Positions 9,168 to 16,637 of a DNA stretch of 64,000 nucleotides are shown here, piece by piece. The stretch comes from Fimenecus sp900545625. GTDB lineage: Bacteria; Bacillota; Clostridia; Oscillospirales; Acutalibacteraceae. Both the position numbers and the translations under genes were made by a program. The notes below the pieces were generated by a model that was given only the letters and a program-made list of their open reading frames with translations, was not told the origin of the DNA and did no database searches. The DNA is taken from contig OZ007023.1 in the NCBI GenBank assembly GCA_963931525.1, positions 1,860,001 through 1,924,000 of the forward strand, read 5' to 3'. Position 1 is the stretch's first letter. Each line of letters begins with the position of its first letter.

Positions 9168-9674
9168 TTATTCTGATTTATTTATACGGTTTTCAACATT
9201 TTCATGCAACCTGTTGAATTCTTCGCGGTCTACCAGTGCTAATATCCTATCGAGCTTTTTGTGTAAGTCCTTGAGGATGATCTCACTTTTCAAATTGACC
9301 TTATAATCATTCTCGTTCCGGCGGCGGTCTTTTTGCTCCTGCCGCTGCTGGCTCATCATGATCAGCGGCGCCTGCACGGCGGCGACGCACGAAAGCACCA
9401 AATTAAGCAGAATAAACGGATATGGGTCGAACGCGCGCATGCCGAACCAGAGGTTCAGACCGATCCAGCCGATGAGCACTGCCGTAAAGCTCAAAATAAA
9501 CGTCCAGCTGCCCGCAAATGCCGCCATTTTGTCCGCCGCGCGCTGGGCGAACGTTTCCTTTTCCTCCCCGTTTTCAGAAATCGTATTTTCCAAAAGCAGG
9601 TGGATGATCTCTTCATTGGTCATGTTGTTATGCGGTGTATTGAGAATATAGTCGAGCAGCTCACGGTCTTGCAT
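9168..9674 (-). CDS. DUF1003 family membrane protein
   Basis: 168 residues with an N-terminal soluble part and two transmembrane helices (WTFILSFTAVLIGWIGLNLWF and PFILLNLVLSCVAAVQAPLIM). The charged tail begins SQQRQEQKDRRRNENDYKVN, the hallmark of DUF1003 proteins, and ends in a coiled-coil-like segment. The start at 9674 has GGGAGG; the longer frame to 9770 would run through a terminator. Function is unknown. Confidence 0.85.
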   Translation of the reverse strand: MQDRELLDYILNTPHNNMTNEEIIHLLLENTISENGEEKETFAQRAADKMAAFAGSWTFILSFTAVLIGWIGLNLWFGMRAFDPYPFILLNLVLSCVAAVQAPLIMMSQQRQEQKDRRRNENDYKVNLKSEIILKDLHKKLDRILALVDREEFNRLHENVENRINKSE

Positions 9675-9727
9675 GCAAACGCCTCCCGCGTTAGTATTTT
9701 GTATAGGCTCGATTTTATGCAAAAGCA

Positions 9728-9764
9728 CAAAACGCGGGACACTTTGAATGTGTCCCGCGTTTTG
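9728..9764 (-). terminator. Intrinsic terminator of the gtrA-like gene
   Basis: A 15-bp stem of AAAACGCGGGACAC and its complement with a short loop, 15 nt after the stop at 9779, followed on the minus strand by TGTGCTTTTGC. The A/U flanks make it potentially bidirectional. Confidence 0.9.
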
Positions 9765-9778
9765 CCACATACCGTTAT

Positions 9779-10267
9779 TTATTTTGCTACGTCTGTTTTT
9801 TCTGCGCCTTTCTCATTTTTTGCCAAAGAATTTGTATTCATTGACCCGCGATACACCCACAGACGGCATACGAGGTATTCCGTAACAAGATTGCAGAGCA
9901 TCGTCGTGATTTCAACAACATAGTCATTGACGCCGGCGTTTGTCGCCAAATGACCGAGATAGGTGGACAGCGGTGTAAAAAGGCAATAATAGAATGCGAC
10001 TTTCAGCATGGCGATCGGCACATTGGTTGCAGATTTGAAGGTATAGCGCCGGTTCACCGTGAAATTGTATAGAACGGAAAGCACCAAGGACGGCAGATAG
10101 CACGCCCAGTATTCGAAATCCGTGAACTCCGTCAACAGCGTGAACGTGACGATTTGAATGATCCCCGCGCCGAGCGAAAACGCGACGAATTTTGCGATCT
10201 GGATCACAGTCTGCCGCGCGGTCGGTTTTTCCCCGCTCTTTTCGGCGGGCTTACGATCATTTGCCAT
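9779..10267 (-). CDS. GtrA family membrane protein
   Basis: 162 residues, four predicted transmembrane helices beginning near residue 24 (FVAFSLGAGIIQIVTFTLL). The motif FTVNRRYTFKS between helices 2 and 3 is diagnostic of GtrA-like proteins, which are linked to movement of lipid-linked sugars for wall or surface glycosylation. A charged N-terminus precedes helix 1. Its own terminator follows. It is the last core gene before the island boundary. Confidence 0.9.
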   Translation of the reverse strand: MANDRKPAEKSGEKPTARQTVIQIAKFVAFSLGAGIIQIVTFTLLTEFTDFEYWACYLPSLVLSVLYNFTVNRRYTFKSATNVPIAMLKVAFYYCLFTPLSTYLGHLATNAGVNDYVVEITTMLCNLVTEYLVCRLWVYRGSMNTNSLAKNEKGAEKTDVAK

Positions 10268-10306
10268 ATGGCGCTCCTTTCTGCTTTCTACGAATCTGCG
10301 GTAACG

Positions 10307-10342
10307 TTAGATGGATTCTTTGGGTTTCATTGTGGGGACGAA
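10307..10342 (-). other. Displaced lysS-like 3' end, candidate left attachment site
   Basis: The minus strand reads F-V-P-T-M-K-P-K-E-S-I-stop. Within it, 10326-10338 (TTCATTGTGGGGA on the plus strand) is identical to 29895-29907 inside the 3' end of lysS, in the same codon phase (PTMKP). I interpret this as the original lysS tail separated from its gene by integration of the 10.3-29.9 kb island. Confidence 0.65.
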
Positions 10343-10514
10343 AGCAACCATCTTTTCAATCCGTCCTAAACCTCCTCATATCTCATAACAGGTCTAAACA
10401 GCGTTTCTTCCGGAATCGCTATATCCCTATAAATTCGTGTAGTTTTTCGGGGGATTGGAGTATAAATTGGTGTAAATGGTGTAGAAGCTTTTATCCTCGC
10501 TCAAGAAATGCCAC
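10343..10514. other. Non-coding stretch inside the left island end
   Basis: AT-rich, no supportable ORF. It holds a short direct repeat TGGTGTA around 10468-10483 that could be an integrase arm-type site, but this is speculative. Confidence 0.4.
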
Positions 10515-11105
10515 TTATTCGTTAGACACTTTATTATACTCGCTTTTGAAATATGAGTCAAGACCTTCAAACTCAGACTGCCTAAGCTCCTTCGTCACAT
10601 CGGTATAGATATTGAGCGTTGTTGAAATATCCTTATGACCAAGCGTGTCTTGAATGACCTTGACATTCACGCCCGCTTCGCACATTCTCGTTGTAAATGT
10701 ATGTCTTAATGAATGGCAGCTAAAATGCGGAAGCAGCACTTCGGGATTTTCGTTCTTCAAAAACTGCTCATCGTTACAGTCACGAATTATGCGGCGGATT
10801 GCTTTATTCAGTGTTCCCTGATGTTGCGGATTTCCGAAGCGATTGATAAAGATAAAATCTGTATATCCGTCAATGGTAGCGATACAATGAAGATCAAGCA
10901 ACTCCTGCCTTTCCTTTTCCATTATAATTGCCTCTTTCACAAAACTGAGCATTGGCACTTTTCTTTTTCCAGCCGGAGTTTTCGGCGTATTGACATTAAA
11001 ATAGCAGCCTTTTTTGCTTCCATCGGTGCGGTGGTCATAGTAAACCAAAGTATGATTTACATCAATAACACCGTTCTCAAGATCTACATCACACCATCTT
11101 ATCAT
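10515..11105 (-). pseudogene. Tyrosine recombinase (integrase), N-terminally truncated
   Basis: The 196 residues match only the catalytic half of a Tn916/phage-type integrase. Present are LGHKDISTTLNIYTDV with the nucleophilic Tyr, and HSLRHTFTTRM (H-x-x-R box). The arm-binding and core-binding domains and the box holding the first catalytic Arg are absent: the frame opens at MIRWCDVDLENG, which normally sits just after that Arg. The ATG overlaps the stop of the GNAT gene, so the join is a rearrangement and the product should be inactive. It lies next to the candidate left attachment site and points towards it, as integrase genes usually do. Confidence 0.85.
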
Positions 11106-11647
11106 AAGTATTTCTGCATATAGAACTCACTTCGGTAAGTGCCGTCCTTGAGCTTAAACATATTCGGTCTTTCGCAAACAACACGGAATCCGAATTTTTC
11201 GTACAAGTGTCTTGCACGGTCATTGCCCTCTATGAACTCCAGCTCCATAATCTCGGTTCCTCGGTTCTGTGCCGCCGATACAAGCTCCTCGAACATTGCA
11301 GAGCCGATACCGAGGTTCCAATAGTCTTTGAGAATAGCATTGGCAATGGTTGCACGATGCGATACTTTCATGTCTCCTCTGAAGCTGATCTCACAGTTGC
11401 CGGCATCCTCACCGTCAACGTAACAGGTGATACCCAATGTATCAGGGGCAGAGCGCAAGCGGTTTACCCATGCTTCCTCTTGCCCGATAGTTGTTGTCCA
11501 TTCTTCGGGATAGCGTGCAAGAAAATCAGTTTCACTACAAGATTTCTTTATGTAGTTCAGTAATTTTTCCGCATCCTCAACACATGGACTTTTTAAGATG
11601 GCGGTCCTGCCATCTTTCAATATGATTGTTTTTTCTTCAAATATCAT
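11102..11647 (-). CDS. GNAT family N-acetyltransferase
   Basis: 181 residues with the GNAT fold: the acetyl-CoA loop region is DYWNLGIGSAMFEELVSAA and the C-terminal signature is NDRARHLYEKFGFRVV. AAAGGAG precedes the ATG. The acceptor is unknown; small-molecule, peptide or antibiotic acetylation are all possible. Its last codons overlap the start of the truncated integrase. Lower GC than the neighbouring core genes, consistent with acquisition. Confidence 0.85.
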   Translation of the reverse strand: MIFEEKTIILKDGRTAILKSPCVEDAEKLLNYIKKSCSETDFLARYPEEWTTTIGQEEAWVNRLRSAPDTLGITCYVDGEDAGNCEISFRGDMKVSHRATIANAILKDYWNLGIGSAMFEELVSAAQNRGTEIMELEFIEGNDRARHLYEKFGFRVVCERPNMFKLKDGTYRSEFYMQKYL

Positions 11648-11668
11648 TTCGATACTCCTTTCGGTAAA

Positions 11669-11860
11669 TTACTCCTCGATTGAAAAGAGTGCTTTAATCA
11701 TTTTTGCAACTTCATCTGGAGCCGGATTTGTATTGTCAAGTTTCATATAGTTCTCAAACGGCAGTTCTTCGCCGTCATAGGAATTAAGGCGATACTTTTC
11801 GCTCGTTGCCCTCATTTCAGATTCGCTCCAATTGAGATCACGCTTCCGTTTGCTTTTTTA
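11669..11860 (-). pseudogene. C-terminal fragment of a small kinase or AAA-type protein
   Basis: An open frame without a start codon reads KSKRKRDLNWSESEMRATSE, continues through SYDGEELPFENYMKLDN, and ends MIKALFSIEE-stop just before the GNAT ribosome-binding site. It resembles the C-terminus of small nucleotide-binding kinases but has no P-loop, so it is a remnant. An internal Met could give a peptide of about 49 residues. Family assignment is tentative. Confidence 0.45.
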
Positions 11861-12095
11861 TCCCCGGCATTTTATCCCCCTGCGGGGATAGGACAACCGC
11901 CCGGTATGTTTATCCCCGTTCATAATTGTTGATATAGGGATTATACCGTCTAATTTTGTAGATTTTTCCGAGATTTTCCGTAGAATTTTCGTAGTCGGTC
12001 GCAAGTTTAGACAAGAACAAACAACAAAATGCTGTATAATGTCAAATTTTACCGCCCTTTGAATACTGCACCGTAAGAAAAGACTTTATGGCTCA
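11861..12095. other. Intergenic stretch with a GC hairpin, no gene
   Basis: Contains TATCCCC-CTGC-GGGGATA near 11874-11891 and a second TTTATCCCC copy about 35 nt further on; the rest is AT-rich. No ORF or RNA could be supported. It may be a scar of the rearrangement that truncated the kinase and integrase. Confidence 0.4.
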
Positions 12096-12142
12096 AATAA
12101 ATAGGGGAAACGACCTGCTATCAGGTCGTTTCCCCTATTTAT
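12096..12142 (-). terminator. Strong intrinsic terminator overlapping the wHTH stop codon
   Basis: A long perfect inverted repeat, AATAAATAGGGGAAACGACC and its complement with a short loop, giving a terminator with A/U flanks on both strands. The stop codon at 12139-12141 lies inside the stem. Confidence 0.92.
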
Positions 12143-12555
12143 TCCGTAATATCCTCAAAACAAAAGCCAACTTCTCGAACACAACGGATAGCAGAAGGTA
12201 AGCTGAGTGCTATCTCACGAAATTTTCTGCGCAGGCCATATACATGACAGCTTACCGCATTGGCTTCATTTCCCATTGGATCTTCTCCCCATACAGCCTC
12301 ATAAAGCTGCCTGTATGACAACACCCGCCCTTCATACAAGGCCAGTCGGTAAAGTAGTTCATACTCTTTTGTTGTCAGTAATACCTCCTGCTGATTATAG
12401 TATACCTTTCTTTTTCCTGTGTCAATTATGAGGTGGTTAAAAATCAATGTCGGTTCAACTACCATTTCAATCAGCTTCAAATCAGGATGACGCTCCAAAA
12501 TCTTTGAAATTTCCTCTAAAGCAACGTTATCCTGGTCTGATAGTTCCAAAATCAC
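12139..12555 (-). CDS. OmpR/PhoB-type winged-helix DNA-binding protein without receiver domain
   Basis: 138 residues. About 45 to the end match the Trans_reg_C winged helix (VLLTTKEYELLYRLALYEGR, YEAVWGEDPMGNEANAVSCH, VYGLRRKFREI). The N-terminal 40 residues are too short for a receiver domain and lack the phospho-acceptor Asp. It is the last gene after the surface-protein cluster and could regulate it. The start is uncertain: the GTG at 12555 has its nearest Shine-Dalgarno (AAGGTGGG) unusually far upstream. Confidence 0.75.
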   Translation of the reverse strand: MILELSDQDNVALEEISKILERHPDLKLIEMVVEPTLIFNHLIIDTGKRKVYYNQQEVLLTTKEYELLYRLALYEGRVLSYRQLYEAVWGEDPMGNEANAVSCHVYGLRRKFREIALSLPSAIRCVREVGFCFEDITE

Positions 12556-12622
12556 AATTCGTTTGATAGTCCCACCTTCCTTCTAAAACAGCCGCCATCT
12601 GTCTGATGGCGGCCGTAAAATG

Positions 12623-14449
12623 TTAGATATTCTGTTCCTTTTTCTTTCTGCTGTAAAGCGTCATGCCAACAGCGCCGGCTCCGGATGCAGCCAGAAGACC
12701 AATCCACAGCATCATGTTGCTGCTGTCCCCGGTCTGCGGAATAGTTGTATCGGAAGACTGATCGCCCGCGCCGGTCTGCTCTCCGTCCTGAACCGTACTG
12801 GTTGAAAACGGTGTGTTGGAGCCAAGGATAGCATACTGGCTCAGATGGGTAGTCTCAAACACCAGGAAGTCGCCTTCCGCCACCGCGTCAAAGCGTTCCA
12901 GCTCTTCGCCCAGATATACCGCCTGATAGTATTTGTAGCCCTTCAGGTGGTCGTTCATCGGGATTTTGACCGTCATGGGGTTGTCCCTGATTTCCAGAGC
13001 TTTACCGTCTTTTCTAACACTGATGTCGTAAATAGACAACAGACCCGGCAGTTGTTCCTTCAGTTCCGGACGGCTTGACAACACGCTTTCCTGCGCGATG
13101 GTGTCAGCAAAAAGCTCCGCACCCTCTGGCACACCGTCGGTCAGGGAGATGGAAACGCCGGTTTCGGAAGCAGTCAGATCTTTGGCGCCAGTATCCTCAC
13201 CAGGTTTTGTTCCAGGATCAGTGCCCGGATCGGTAGAAGTCCCGGACGGGGATACTTTGATCACATCATTGGTGCAGTAGTAGCTATACATGCCGGTCTT
13301 CTCAATGACTGTCTTATATCCCTCCGGATAGCCTTCCTGATCTGCGGTAATATCTTCCATGCCATCTACGGGGGTTACAACATTTGTCTCGTACCTTGCA
13401 TCGGAATACGTATCCGGCAGTTCCACCTTGTCAATTGCCTTATATAAGGTGTAATAAGGCGTACCTTCTCCTTCTTCATCATATTTTATATTGCCTGTGC
13501 CCCAATAAAAAGTTTCTTCGCCTTTTTTGAGAACTTTCATGGTTTTCGGCCTGTCAATTTTTGCCTCAATAGTTTTTCCGTCAGCATCCTTTGTATATTC
13601 CGCCGGCCACTCGGTGCTTCCCTGGATTATTTTAACTTCAAGTGCGAGATATTCGTTTCCGCTTGGAAGATCGTTAACTTTCACCAGTTCGGCAATATCG
13701 GTTTGACCTTGCGAACCTATAGTTTCATCAGCTTCAAAAAAGTAAACGCCGTACAGCCTGCCATCATTTCCTTTGGTGGCAACCTGCCATGTCCTGGACT
13801 CATACGGGGCTTCTGTAATGACTGTTTCTGTCTGCTCATATTCCAATTCCACGCCGGAATCAGCTGTCAGGGCAAGCTCTGTTTCCAGATTACCTGTGAA
13901 GGGAAGGGTTGAGGATGTTGTCGATACAAAGGCCGCAGAATAAGTGTTTTCACCTGCGCTCTTATACGCTGTCACAGAAGCGTTTGAGCCGACCTTGAGC
14001 AGACCCTGTGTTCCCTCGGCCATAAAGCGGATCGCCGCAGTCTGAGACGTTTTGTTTTCATTGATGGTCAGGGAGCCGTCTCCGGTAATTTCCAGATTGC
14101 CGCCCCAGCCGAAACCGTATACCACCAGCGAGGAGATGTGGTTGTCACCTACCAGCTTAAGCTTCAGGTCATCACCCATCTCGTTGGCGACAAGGATATT
14201 GGTCGGGTTGTTGTAGTTGGTCAGGGTAACGGTGTTGCTCGCCTTATCATAAACAGCACCTGATACATCGTCAATCTGGCCGCTGTTGGCAAAGAGCGTC
14301 TGATACCCATCCTCCGAATTACCGAGCCTGAGGTATGCAGAACTGTAGTCCCCGAACGAGGGGCCGTTCGCCGCAAATGCCGGCACAGCCATTCCAACAG
14401 CCATACAAAGCGTCAGCAGTCCTGCAAGCAGTTTTCGCTTCAATTTCAT
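12623..14449 (-). CDS. LPXTG-type (IPQTG) cell-wall anchored surface protein
   Basis: 608 residues. Signal peptide MKLKRKLLAGLLTLCMAVGM ending AFA-A. Residues about 40-190 look like a beta-helix or carbohydrate-binding region with repeated short strands. Near residues 430-560 is a domain also found in the protein at 21527-22795 (shared features: VPEGAELFAD, LLSIYDISVRKDGK, TVKIPMNDHLKGY, YAILGSNTPF). The sorting signal is IPQTGDSS plus a hydrophobic segment and SRKKKEQN. The ATG at 14449 is chosen as the start of the canonical signal peptide. Ligand unknown; no sortase gene lies in the window. Confidence 0.85.
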   Translation of the reverse strand: MKLKRKLLAGLLTLCMAVGMAVPAFAANGPSFGDYSSAYLRLGNSEDGYQTLFANSGQIDDVSGAVYDKASNTVTLTNYNNPTNILVANEMGDDLKLKLVGDNHISSLVVYGFGWGGNLEITGDGSLTINENKTSQTAAIRFMAEGTQGLLKVGSNASVTAYKSAGENTYSAAFVSTTSSTLPFTGNLETELALTADSGVELEYEQTETVITEAPYESRTWQVATKGNDGRLYGVYFFEADETIGSQGQTDIAELVKVNDLPSGNEYLALEVKIIQGSTEWPAEYTKDADGKTIEAKIDRPKTMKVLKKGEETFYWGTGNIKYDEEGEGTPYYTLYKAIDKVELPDTYSDARYETNVVTPVDGMEDITADQEGYPEGYKTVIEKTGMYSYYCTNDVIKVSPSGTSTDPGTDPGTKPGEDTGAKDLTASETGVSISLTDGVPEGAELFADTIAQESVLSSRPELKEQLPGLLSIYDISVRKDGKALEIRDNPMTVKIPMNDHLKGYKYYQAVYLGEELERFDAVAEGDFLVFETTHLSQYAILGSNTPFSTSTVQDGEQTGAGDQSSDTTIPQTGDSSNMMLWIGLLAASGAGAVGMTLYSRKKKEQNI

Positions 14450-14671
14450 AACTGATTTTTCTCCTTTCAAGATAAAATTCATGTGAATAAACGGTTTGAT
14501 GATTCTCTTTAGGGTATCACCGCCTTTTTCTCTATATTTCTATGCCATCCGTTCCCCGGTGCGTCGGTTCAGGCAGCCAGGGCGGAACGAATAACCTTCT
14601 TTGCCGCAGTTAAAGTTCTTTATGCTTTGGTATTCACCAAAGCATAAAGGAGGGATATCCCTTCTGCGTTT
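14450..14671. other. Intergenic region with a 13-bp inverted repeat
   Basis: Arms CTTTATGCTTTGG (14618-14630) and CCAAAGCATAAAG (14637-14649) form a perfect hairpin 22 nt past the stop at 14672. There is no U-tract. It could be a weak terminator between surface-protein genes or a processing site. No ORF. Confidence 0.5.
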
Positions 14672-16525
14672 TCAGCTTTCCTGCGTCTCCCATTTGGCGT
14701 AGAGATCCATCGGCGCATAGGGCGCTTCCCTGACGGGACGCTCTTTCAGCTCTTCAAGGATTTTAAGCCCTGTTACCGGGCCGGCGGTGCAGGCTTTATC
14801 CCTGTACCAGCCGGTGAATACCTTGCCGCTGCTCGTCGGTTTCAGGCAGGTGGCCTCCACATAGAAAAGCTCCTGGTCTGCAAATTCCAGCGACCGCGGC
14901 TTCATATACAGCAGATCGGTCCCGTCCGCTTCAAAAGCCCCGCCGTTGGCATGCAGCCTGACGGCGTACCGGGGATTCCCGTTCTCGTCATTCAGGGCAT
15001 ACTCATCTGCCCTTTCCGAACGGAACGCCGCCGTGATGAGAACCTTGCGCCGCTTGACTTTCTCCGTCTCCACGGCAGGCTTTACCGCTTTGGATGTGAC
15101 GGGATCTTCCAAGGCCTTGTAGCCGCCGTTTCCGTCCTTTACCATCCATGCGGCAAAGCTTACGGTGACCGGCTCGGCGCCCTCGCCGCCGGGGAAGTGA
15201 TAGTCCACACCATCCGGCAGGGGGACAGAAAACTTAAGCCTGAGAAACGGCTTCCTGTTGTAATAGAGCTTGCCCTTCAGGAGCCGCGGGTCATCGTTGT
15301 CAATGCTCTTATCCTCCGGATTGATCGTCCCGACCAGTGTTTTCCACGTTTTCGTCTCAGGGTCAAGGTAGCGGTAAACCGCCTGGAGCTTGCCGGCCTT
15401 TGTATCCACACGGCCCAAATTCACCAGGCCGTCCTTGTAACTGCCGTAGTCCGCGCCGCCGTAGTAAAAGCTCAGGGTAACGGGTCCCTTCCACAACAGT
15501 AACAGCAGAGTCAGCAGGCCCAAAAGCAGAATGGCGGCAATCGCGCCGATAGCAAACGGGAGGTTGCTGTTTCCCTCGTCCGAAGGGGCGGGGGTATTGT
15601 TTTCCGAAGGTCCGCCCGGCTCATCCGCCGGCGTGGGGGTATTGCCCGGCACAAAACCGGCCGGCTCCCACCTTGCGTACAAATCCATCGGCACATAGGG
15701 CGCGACATAGGCGGGTTCTTCCTTCAAATCGTCGTTAATGTTCAGATAGGTGACCGGCCCGTCGGTGCAGGCCTCGTCCTTGTACCAGCCGGCGAACACC
15801 ATATCGCCGTTTGACGGCTTAGGACAGGATGCCTCCACGAAAAAGTCGTTCAGAGCGGAATATTCCAGCGACTGCGGGCACACATACAAATGGTCGCTGC
15901 CATCCTCCGCAAAGGTTCCGCCATTGGCTCGCAGGATGACGGCATATTTCGGATGTCCGGTCTCTTCATAGGTCAGCGCGTTTTTGTCTATGACAACCGC
16001 CGGAAAAGCCGCCTTGATCACGGCGACTCTTTTTCCTTCCTCGTCCGTCACGATTGCGTTCTGAACATCCTCCGCCGTGACGGAACCATCCAGCTCCTTA
16101 TACCCGCCGTTTCCGTCGCTCACCACCCATGCGGCAAACTCGGTGGTCTCGGGCGGGCTGTATTCGCTGCCGGGGTAGTGGTAGCTCGGACCCTTGGGGA
16201 GCGCAACGGAGAAGCTGGAGCTGTCCGCAACCTCCACATCATAATACAGCCACGCTGAACCGATGAGGTCATGGCTGCCGGTGATGCTTTTGTCCGCAGG
16301 ATTGATGTCCCCTCCAATTTCCTCATCCCCGAAGTTTATTGCCGCATAGAACCGGCCGGCGCCGGTATCAATATTGCCGACGTCAATCCAGCCTTCCTTA
16401 TATCTGCCGTAGTCCGCGCCGCCGTAGTAAAAGCGGATGGTAAGGGGATCTCCGGCCGCAAAGGCCGGGACGGCCATCCCAAACACCATACAGAGCGTCA
16501 GCAGCGCCGCAAACAGTTTTTTCAT
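14672..16525 (-). CDS. Exported protein with a duplicated module on both sides of a transmembrane helix
   Basis: 617 residues. Signal peptide MKKLFAALLTLCMVFGMAVP, then copy 1 of a module of about 250 residues that starts RFYYGGADYGRYK and ends in an InlB-repeat-like strand (VFAGWYKDEACTDGPV, PMDLYARWE). A Pro/Ser/Glu linker and one helix at about 320-344 (AIGAIAAILLLGLLTLLLLL) follow. Copy 2 starts SFYYGGADYGSYK and ends VFTGWYRDKACTAGPV, PMDLYAKWE. By standard topology copy 2 would be cytoplasmic, which is odd for such a domain. The ATG has GGAGGCGA. No sorting signal. Function unknown. Confidence 0.8.
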   Translation of the reverse strand: MKKLFAALLTLCMVFGMAVPAFAAGDPLTIRFYYGGADYGRYKEGWIDVGNIDTGAGRFYAAINFGDEEIGGDINPADKSITGSHDLIGSAWLYYDVEVADSSSFSVALPKGPSYHYPGSEYSPPETTEFAAWVVSDGNGGYKELDGSVTAEDVQNAIVTDEEGKRVAVIKAAFPAVVIDKNALTYEETGHPKYAVILRANGGTFAEDGSDHLYVCPQSLEYSALNDFFVEASCPKPSNGDMVFAGWYKDEACTDGPVTYLNINDDLKEEPAYVAPYVPMDLYARWEPAGFVPGNTPTPADEPGGPSENNTPAPSDEGNSNLPFAIGAIAAILLLGLLTLLLLLWKGPVTLSFYYGGADYGSYKDGLVNLGRVDTKAGKLQAVYRYLDPETKTWKTLVGTINPEDKSIDNDDPRLLKGKLYYNRKPFLRLKFSVPLPDGVDYHFPGGEGAEPVTVSFAAWMVKDGNGGYKALEDPVTSKAVKPAVETEKVKRRKVLITAAFRSERADEYALNDENGNPRYAVRLHANGGAFEADGTDLLYMKPRSLEFADQELFYVEATCLKPTSSGKVFTGWYRDKACTAGPVTGLKILEELKERPVREAPYAPMDLYAKWETQES

Positions 16526-16637
16526 AAGTCGCCTCCGTTTCTTTCCGGTCCAGCCGGGGAAGGGCGGCCAGGACACATAGTCCCGTTTTCGTCCGCCGTT
16601 TCCCGCCGGCTTTTCCGTTTGGTTTCAGGCAGACGGG

